Assembly (NCBI GenBank): GCA_035559775.1 | Contig: DATMAU010000028.1 | Location: 62,001 to 126,000, forward strand | Length of the DNA stretch: 64,000 nt | Reading direction: 5' to 3' | From: AG1 sp035559775 | GTDB lineage: Archaea; Thermoproteota; Thermoprotei_A; Sulfolobales; AG1 | In this document: piece after piece, positions 61,626 through 64,000 of the stretch | How the letters are laid out: each line of letters opens with the position of its first letter | Position numbering within the stretch: position 1 is the stretch's first letter | Made by a program: the position numbers and the translations under genes | Notes under the pieces: model-generated | The model's input: only the letters and a program-made list of their open reading frames with translations | Database searches by the model: none | What the model was told of the DNA's origin: nothing

Positions 61626-61734
61626 CCACCTAGTATATAGTTCATACTAGTCAGATATATGTTGTTATCTGTTTATCTCTTGATATTTGTTGATATTCTT
61701 TGTTTTCCCTCTACATCTTATGAACTTCCACCTA
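61626..61734. other. Short spacer between etfB and repeat copy D
   Basis: AT-rich sequence. On the minus strand it contains the 3' flank of repeat copy D (starting TAGGTGGAAGTTCATA) and should hold the promoter of the etfB operon. I see no clear TATA box. Confidence 0.35.
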
Positions 61735-62000
61735 CCGTTTGTCCCTGGATGTTCATTCCAATCATTTTATTCATGGTCGTATCTAGGGACTTCTGCCTCG
61801 CCCATAGGGATCCCAAGATCCCTATGGGTTCATGGGCGGCTGTCGAGTCAAAGGGCACGCGGCTCCCATCTAGCTTGTGCCCCAGATGGCTTGGAGCGCT
61901 GCTCCCATCGCCGCCCGGGGCTTGTGTGGGGAGACCCGCATCGAGAACCCCTTTCAAGCTTATAGATGCCTCCTACGAGTATCAAAAAGAAAACAGCCCA
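61735..62000 (-). repeat. Dispersed structured-RNA repeat, copy D (complete)
   Basis: This 266-base copy ends at the same bases as copy B. A perfect 12-bp hairpin CCCATAGGGATC/GATCCCTATGGG lies at 61801-61828, in the position where copy C has CCTGCAGGGC/GCCCTGCAGG and copies A and B have a weaker stem, so pairing is kept while sequence changes. The CGCTGCTCCCATC region can form the second hairpin, and a TATA-like CTATAAG is near the left end. Confidence 0.85.
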
Positions 62001-62249
62001 CAGGGATCCCTATCCTGCGGACTCGTCGCCTGTTACTAGCTCAATAACATGGGACTCCTATTTAGGATAAGCCCTGACTGCCTGGTGTATTATTCCCAAC
62101 ACGATCAAGAGTTAACATCGAAACCGGCTCATTAATGGTGGAGCACGGGGGATAATGGTTATACATATATTATCGTAGCACAGATCTGTGATAATATTGT
62201 GGATGATAGATATATTTTTCATTAAATATATTGTTATGGTGATCGGGTC

Positions 62250-62540
62250 TTGACAATATATGTTGTAAAAAGGGATGGGAGTAAGGAGGAATTCGTGTTT
62301 GAAAAGATCGTCGTGAGCTGCATGAAGGCGGGAGCTACGCCAGATGCTGCTAGAAAGATCGCTAAAATAGTTGAAGGTAGACTCCTCGATCAAGGCGTTA
62401 AAGAAGTGTCTGCAAAAGATCTGACCAGAATGGTTCTAGAGCTCTTGAGGAGAGAAAATGAGGAATGGTATAGAAACTGGATAGTGTTCGATGCTGCTGT
62501 TAAGAGAAGAAAAACCGAGCAGGAGCTCGCTACTAAGTAG
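62250..62540 (+). CDS. Stand-alone ATP-cone domain protein
   Basis: The 96-residue product starts TIYVVKRDGSKEEFVFEKI and continues CMKAGATPDAARKIAKIVEG and LLRRENEEWYRNW, the ATP-cone regulatory domain that senses dATP/ATP in ribonucleotide reductases and NrdR. Here it is not fused to a reductase or a zinc ribbon. It could act in trans as a nucleotide-responsive regulator, which is inference. The TTG start is supported by GGTGAT 7 bases upstream. Confidence 0.82.
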   Translation: MTIYVVKRDGSKEEFVFEKIVVSCMKAGATPDAARKIAKIVEGRLLDQGVKEVSAKDLTRMVLELLRRENEEWYRNWIVFDAAVKRRKTEQELATK

Positions 62541-62721
62541 TGCCTAGAAAGATATAACCTGGTATCCTTTTTTCCAAGAAATACTTGATCCTATTGCCAA
62601 CTGGCACTAGAGAGAGCCTGAGATCTTCTAGATCTTTCTTAATTCCAAGATCTATGGCTACACCTATGCATGCCGCATCAACAACACCCCTTTTCCAAGC
62701 TCGTCCAACATCTTCCCCCTC
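62533..62721 (-). pseudogene. C-terminal gene relic without a start codon
   Basis: A minus-strand frame of about 62 codons reads GVVDAACIGVAIDLGIKKD followed by LVPVGNRIKYFLEK and ends at the stop complement 62533. It is bounded upstream by a stop (62724-62722) and has no start codon, so it appears to be the tail of a lost gene. Family unknown. Its stop lies within the 3' end of the ATP-cone gene on the opposite strand. Confidence 0.4.
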
Positions 62722-62761
62722 TCATCATTATACCCTAGGATCCTCTTCTGGCTGGAACTGC

Positions 62762-62892
62762 TAGCTTTTCGATACCCGTAGGAGGTATTTATAATCTTTT
62801 ATAGATATTGTTCTCGGTGATGAATTGATCTCTATATTGACTCTGGATGGTGATGGGAGCATTGCTCTAAGCCATCCAGGGGATGATCTTTC
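62762..62892 (+). repeat. Dispersed structured-RNA repeat, copy F (decayed fragment)
   Basis: TCGATACCCGTAGGAGGTAT matches the left-end region and TATTTATAAT the TATA-like box, and GGGAGCATTGCTCTAAGCCA matches the second hairpin region. The right half with the covarying hairpin and end is missing. Direction is plus. Confidence 0.55.
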
Positions 62893-63091
62893 GGTATGCG
62901 GGAACACAATATTGTTGGACCCAACAGCAACCATAAATCCAAAGGCTCGATCTACTATAGAATTGAAAGGACTCCAAGATCTGCTTTTTTATCGCCTGAC
63001 ATGATTAAGAGCAAAACTTTCACCAAAACGCATCACACTGCGTGGTGGTGCTAGCTTAATTATAAGCTTTTACAGTTTAGATGCCTCTGCT
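62893..63091. other. Intergenic stretch, nothing recognised
   Basis: No gene or RNA supported between copy F and the AmrS gene. Confidence 0.4.
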
Positions 63092-64000
63092 CTAACCCTT
63101 CGATGATGCCAAGATCTTTTTAGCATCCACTCTTTCAAACCTTTTAAGCCTATAGATCGGTATTGGGAAGAACCTATTATCCCTATATGTTTCGTGGAGC
63201 GTTCCTACTATTGGTATTTTCTCGCCACAGAATTTGCACCTATTATCCTTTGTAAGCCTCCAGCTCACTATCTCAAAGCCGTATCTCTCTATCACTACGT
63301 TACCGCATTTCGGGCAGTAGGTATGCTCATCGGGGTGACCTGGTACGTTGCCTATATAAACATATTTCATACCCTCCTCCCTAGCTATTTTAATGTGCTT
63401 CTCAAGAGTCTCTATAGGGGTCCAGGGATAATCCATCATCTTATAGTCAGGGTGGAATCTTAGGAAATGGATAGGTGTCTCAGGACCAAGGTTATCATGG
63501 ATCCATCTCACAAGCCTTCTAGCCTTCTCAAGATCGTCTCCAACTTTCGGGATCACTAGATCCGTGATCTCTATGTGGATCTTCCTCCTCTTAAGCTCTA
63601 GAAGAGCATCGAAAACAGGCTTATAGCTTGGTATAAGTATGAATTTCCTTGCAAAAGCATCGTCAGCGTTTCCCTTAAAATCAACAGTAATCGCGTCGAG
63701 GAATTTTGATATGTAGTCAACAGCCTCGTCTGTTAGATAGCCATTAGAGACGAAGTTGTTGAAAAGCCCCTTCTTATGAGCAATAACACCAACATCGTGG
63801 GCAAACTCTGCAAAGATGCTTGGCTCATTATAAGTATACGTTATCCCCTGTGCACCCACCTTCAAGGCTATGTCGACTATCTCCTCCGGCGATACCTCGA
63901 AACCCTCAACAACCCTCCTTTGGGATATATCGAAGTTCTGGCAATACATACAAGCCCAGCTACAGCCTGTAGTTGCTATTGAGAGAACCATAGATCCTGG
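63092..64000 (-). CDS. amrS: AmmeMemoRadiSam-type radical SAM enzyme (AmrS), N-terminus beyond window
   Basis: The frame is open through the window edge (reading PGSMVLSIATTG), so the ATG at 63991 is probably internal and about 40 residues are missing. The radical SAM motif is CSWACMYC, followed by YTYNEPSIF and NFVSNGY. A C-terminal zinc ribbon, CPKC and CKFC, and the GTLHETYRDNRFFPIP ending are typical of AmrS. AmrS works with AMMECR1 and MEMO1-like proteins in a pathway of RNA modification or similar; neither partner is in the window. Confidence 0.88.
   Translation of the reverse strand, partial: PGSMVLSIATTGCSWACMYCQNFDISQRRVVEGFEVSPEEIVDIALKVGAQGITYTYNEPSIFAEFAHDVGVIAHKKGLFNNFVSNGYLTDEAVDYISKFLDAITVDFKGNADDAFARKFILIPSYKPVFDALLELKRRKIHIEITDLVIPKVGDDLEKARRLVRWIHDNLGPETPIHFLRFHPDYKMMDYPWTPIETLEKHIKIAREEGMKYVYIGNVPGHPDEHTYCPKCGNVVIERYGFEIVSWRLTKDNRCKFCGEKIPIVGTLHETYRDNRFFPIPIYRLKRFERVDAKKILASSKG

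Noticed and set aside
61718..61957. 79-codon frame through repeat copy D (and similar frames in copies A and B) as a real protein gene
   Set aside because: Frames differ in length, are broken in copy C, and copy D has a shifted middle. The stem pairing is better preserved than the peptide. The shared LDGSRVPF string is kept only as a hint of tnpB-tail origin.
1..64000. CRISPR array, rRNA operon, prophage or intact insertion sequence
   Set aside because: I found no regular short direct repeats with spacers, no rRNA motifs, no integrase or capsid genes, and no intact transposase.

Overview
The window comes from a hyperthermophilic archaeon of the Thermoproteota, most likely in the Sulfolobales/Desulfurococcales/Acidilobales part of the tree. 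Direct evidence is an ESCRT-III (CdvB-type) division gene, archaeal/eukaryal-type ribosomal proteins (S15, L24e, S28e), DUF373, Pcc1, Pth2 and TruD, heavy use of AGG/AGA and ATA codons, many TTG and GTG starts preceded by GGTGA-type ribosome binding sites, and TATA-box promoters with short or absent leaders. CdvB argues against Thermoproteales. A Sco copper chaperone, an ETF/ETF-quinone oxidoreductase operon and a Rieske oxygenase suggest aerobic or microaerobic respiration. The species cannot be named from the sequence alone.

Layout. 1-8.1 kb: end of a thioredoxin gene, a SLOG/LOG-type nucleotide-binding protein, secreted and membrane proteins, a divergent Sco / thioredoxin-CcdA pair (redox and copper maturation of respiratory enzymes), and a nucleoside hydrolase. 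8.2-15.3 kb: the conserved rps15-recJ-like-pcc1 cluster, cdvB, an alcohol dehydrogenase, and a coiled-coil/DUF373 pair. 15.4-20.9 kb: a five-gene minus-strand operon with a Rieske oxygenase and a complete BMP-type (nucleoside-like) ABC importer. 21.4-33.7 kb: mostly housekeeping (TatD-like hydrolase, ndk, rpl24e, rps28e, ileS, thiM, tRNA-Arg, S9 peptidase, pth2, truD, NusA-like). 33.6-39.0 kb: membrane wHTH protein, M20-like protein, ArsB-like transporter, tRNA-Ser. 39.4-45.9 kb: one 2173-residue surface protein. 46-53 kb: tRNA-Leu, cysS, MscS-like channel, APC permease with RCK partner, Cas4-like nuclease, GNAT. 53-64 kb: HTH-SBP regulator, phosphodiesterase, QueD/PTPS, DUF2258, the etfB-etfA-fixCX operon, an ATP-cone protein and the start-truncated AmrS radical SAM gene.

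The most unusual content is non-coding. A ~266-nt repeat occurs four times in complete form (905-1130, 4801-5067, 38519-38865, 61735-62000) and twice as decayed fragments (48460-48585, 62762-62892). Each complete copy carries a TATA-like box, ends at the same bases, and folds a hairpin whose two arms change together between copies. It has no intact protein gene. The best explanation I can offer is a family of stand-alone structured RNAs, possibly omega-RNA-like units left by or derived from IS200/IS605 tnpB 3' ends, each followed by a different 3' flank. Two further tnpB-tail-like relics (54260-54540, 56565-56700) and a GC-rich TATA-driven island (about 2610-2694) may be related.

Other points to note: the fixCX gene has an in-frame TAA at codon 59 and the adjacent etfB lacks a normal start codon; an M20 peptidase lacks two metal ligands; two convergent genes overlap by 126 nt. 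No CRISPR array, rRNA, or intact transposase is present.
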